A stretch of 10,437 bases of DNA. It comes from Chromatiales bacterium. Lineage in GTDB: Bacteria; Pseudomonadota; Gammaproteobacteria; Chromatiales; Chromatiaceae. A program made the translations under genes and the position numbers. The DNA lies in the NCBI GenBank assembly GCA_024639625.1, contig JAHEIA010000057.1, positions 1 through 10,437 of the forward strand, given 5' to 3'. The notes under the pieces were generated by a model, which was not told the DNA's origin, ran no database searches, and saw only the letters and a list, made by a program, of their open reading frames with translations. Numbering within the stretch: position 1 is the first letter of the stretch; each line of letters begins with the position of its first letter. Of this stretch, positions 9,286 to 10,437 are shown in pieces.

Positions 9286-10437
9286 ATGAAATACCGAGAC
9301 CTGCGTGATTTTCTAGCTCGTCTGGAGAGCCTCGGGGAACTGCATCGCGTGCGCGAGGAGGTCGATCCAGTCCTCGAGATGACCGAGATCTGTGACCGCA
9401 CGCTGAAGGGTGGCGGCCCCGCACTGCTGTTCGAAAACCCCAAGGGCCACCGCATCCCGGTGCTGGGTAACCTTTTCGGCACCCCGAAGAGAGTCGCCCT
9501 CGGCATGGGAGAGGATTCCGTACGCGCTCTGCGCGAGGTCGGCCGTCTGCTGGCCCAACTCAAGGAACCGGAACCACCACGGGGGATGCGCGAGGCCTGG
9601 GAAAAGCTGCCGCTATTTCGCAAGGTTCTCGATATGGCGCCCAAAGTAGTAAGCCAGGCAGCCTGCCAGGAGGAGGTTCAGGAAAACGCGGCAGCGGATT
9701 TAACGGGCATGCCGATCCAGACCTGCTGGCCAGGCGACGCCGGACCGCTCATCACCTGGGGTCTGGTGGTCACCCGCGGGCCGGAGAAGCCGCGACAGAA
9801 CCTCGGGATCTACCGCATGCAGGTGATCGGCCGCAACCGCGTAATCATGCGCTGGCTGGCGCAGCGGGGCGGCGCCCTCGACTTTCGCGCCTGGGGGCAG
9901 GCCCATCCCGGCGCGCCTTTTCCGCTGGCCGTGGCGCTCGGCGCAGATCCTGCTACCATCTTGAGCGCCGTTACACCCATCCCCGACACCCTCTCCGAGT
10001 ACGCCTTTGCCGGGTTGCTGCGCGGCAGCCGGACCGAGCTGGTCCGCTGCCTGGGCAGCGATCTTCAGGTGCCCGCATCGGCGGAGTTCGTCCTCGAGGG
10101 CCACATCCATCCCGACGACACCGCCCTGGAAGGCCCCTTCGGAGATCACACCGGTTATTACAACGAGGTGGAGCGGTTCCCCGTATTCACCATCGACCGT
10201 ATCACCCATCGCCGGGACCCGATCTATCACAGCACCTATACCGGTCGGCCACCGGACGAGCCCGCCGTGCTCGGCGTGGCCCTGAACGAAGTCTTTGTTC
10301 CCCTGCTGCAAAAACAGTTTCCGGAGATCGTGGATTTTTACCTGCCGCCCGAGGGCTGTTCCTATCGAATGGCTCTGGTAAGCATGCGGAAACAATATCC
10401 CGGCCACGCAAAACGGGTGATGTTCGGCGTGTGGTCC
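9286..10437 (+). CDS. ubiD: 4-hydroxy-3-polyprenylbenzoate decarboxylase (3'-partial)
   Basis: The frame is open to the window edge and yields 384 residues of a protein that is 497 long in E. coli. It decarboxylates the polyprenylated 4-hydroxybenzoate in ubiquinone synthesis, using prenylated FMN made by UbiX. The match to E. coli UbiD is strong throughout. Cofactor and metal residues are present: Asn172 in QNLGIYR, Glu238 in [10 protein letters not shown], and the [11 protein letters not shown] segment at 282-292 with Asp287, the presumed proton donor. [14 protein letters not shown] near the end also matches. ATG 9286 aligns with the MKYRDLRDF start of the conserved protein. An in-frame ATG at 9244 would add 14 residues, and neither start has a good ribosome site. 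It follows the SH3 gene after 50 bases. UbiX is not in the window. Confidence 0.97.
   Translation, partial: MKYRDLRDFLARLESLGELHRVREEVDPVLEMTEICDRTLKGGGPALLFENPKGHRIPVLGNLFGTPKRVALGMGEDSVRALREVGRLLAQLKEPEPPRGMREAWEKLPLFRKVLDMAPKVVSQAACQEEVQENAAADLTGMPIQTCWPGDAGPLITWGLVVTRGPEKPRQNLGIYRMQVIGRNRVIMRWLAQRGGALDFRAWGQAHPGAPFPLAVALGADPATILSAVTPIPDTLSEYAFAGLLRGSRTELVRCLGSDLQVPASAEFVLEGHIHPDDTALEGPFGDHTGYYNEVERFPVFTIDRITHRRDPIYHSTYTGRPPDEPAVLGVALNEVFVPLLQKQFPEIVDFYLPPEGCSYRMALVSMRKQYPGHAKRVMFGVWS

Overview
This 10.4 kb window is a dense, GC-rich (by eye a little over 60% G+C) chromosomal segment that looks like a gammaproteobacterium outside the Enterobacterales. The reasons are the close match of the proteins to gammaproteobacterial families (PrlC, UbiD, HemF, a Pseudomonas-type magnesium HemB, YrdA, a YgiM-like SH3 protein) and a gene order that recalls E. 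coli yrdD-tsaC-aroE-yrdA. HemF needs oxygen and UbiD serves ubiquinone synthesis, so the organism very probably respires oxygen at least part of the time. It may belong to the Chromatiales/Ectothiorhodospiraceae or a relative, but the sequence alone does not settle this.

Layout, left to right: the 3' end of topA (zinc-ribbon tail); purE, tsaC and hemF on the + strand, close together and probably one transcription unit; a small thioredoxin-fold gene on the - strand, convergent with hemF; a 223-bp divergent intergenic region with a good promoter candidate and an inverted repeat; hemB and aroE overlapping by four bases; a gamma-carbonic-anhydrase-family gene (yrdA) on the - strand, convergent with aroE across a 9-bp inverted repeat; lemA, divergent from yrdA with an extended -10 promoter candidate; then, after a 191-bp gap, prlC, an SH3/membrane-anchor gene two bases further on, and ubiD, which runs off the right edge.

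The genes are housekeeping: purine synthesis (purE), the tRNA t6A modification (tsaC), heme synthesis (hemB, hemF), the shikimate pathway (aroE, leading to chorismate) and ubiquinone synthesis from chorismate-derived 4-hydroxybenzoate (ubiD), plus protein turnover and envelope functions (prlC, lemA, SH3 protein). I see no mobile element, CRISPR array, tRNA, rRNA, toxin-antitoxin pair or defence island, and no gene-free stretch longer than 300 bases. I found no new biological system here. The points worth following up are modest: purE without an adjacent purK, a symmetric operator-like element inside the hemB promoter, a single-domain thioredoxin with a WCAPC active site, a lemA without its usual partners, and synteny that may explain the origin of E. 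coli YrdD.
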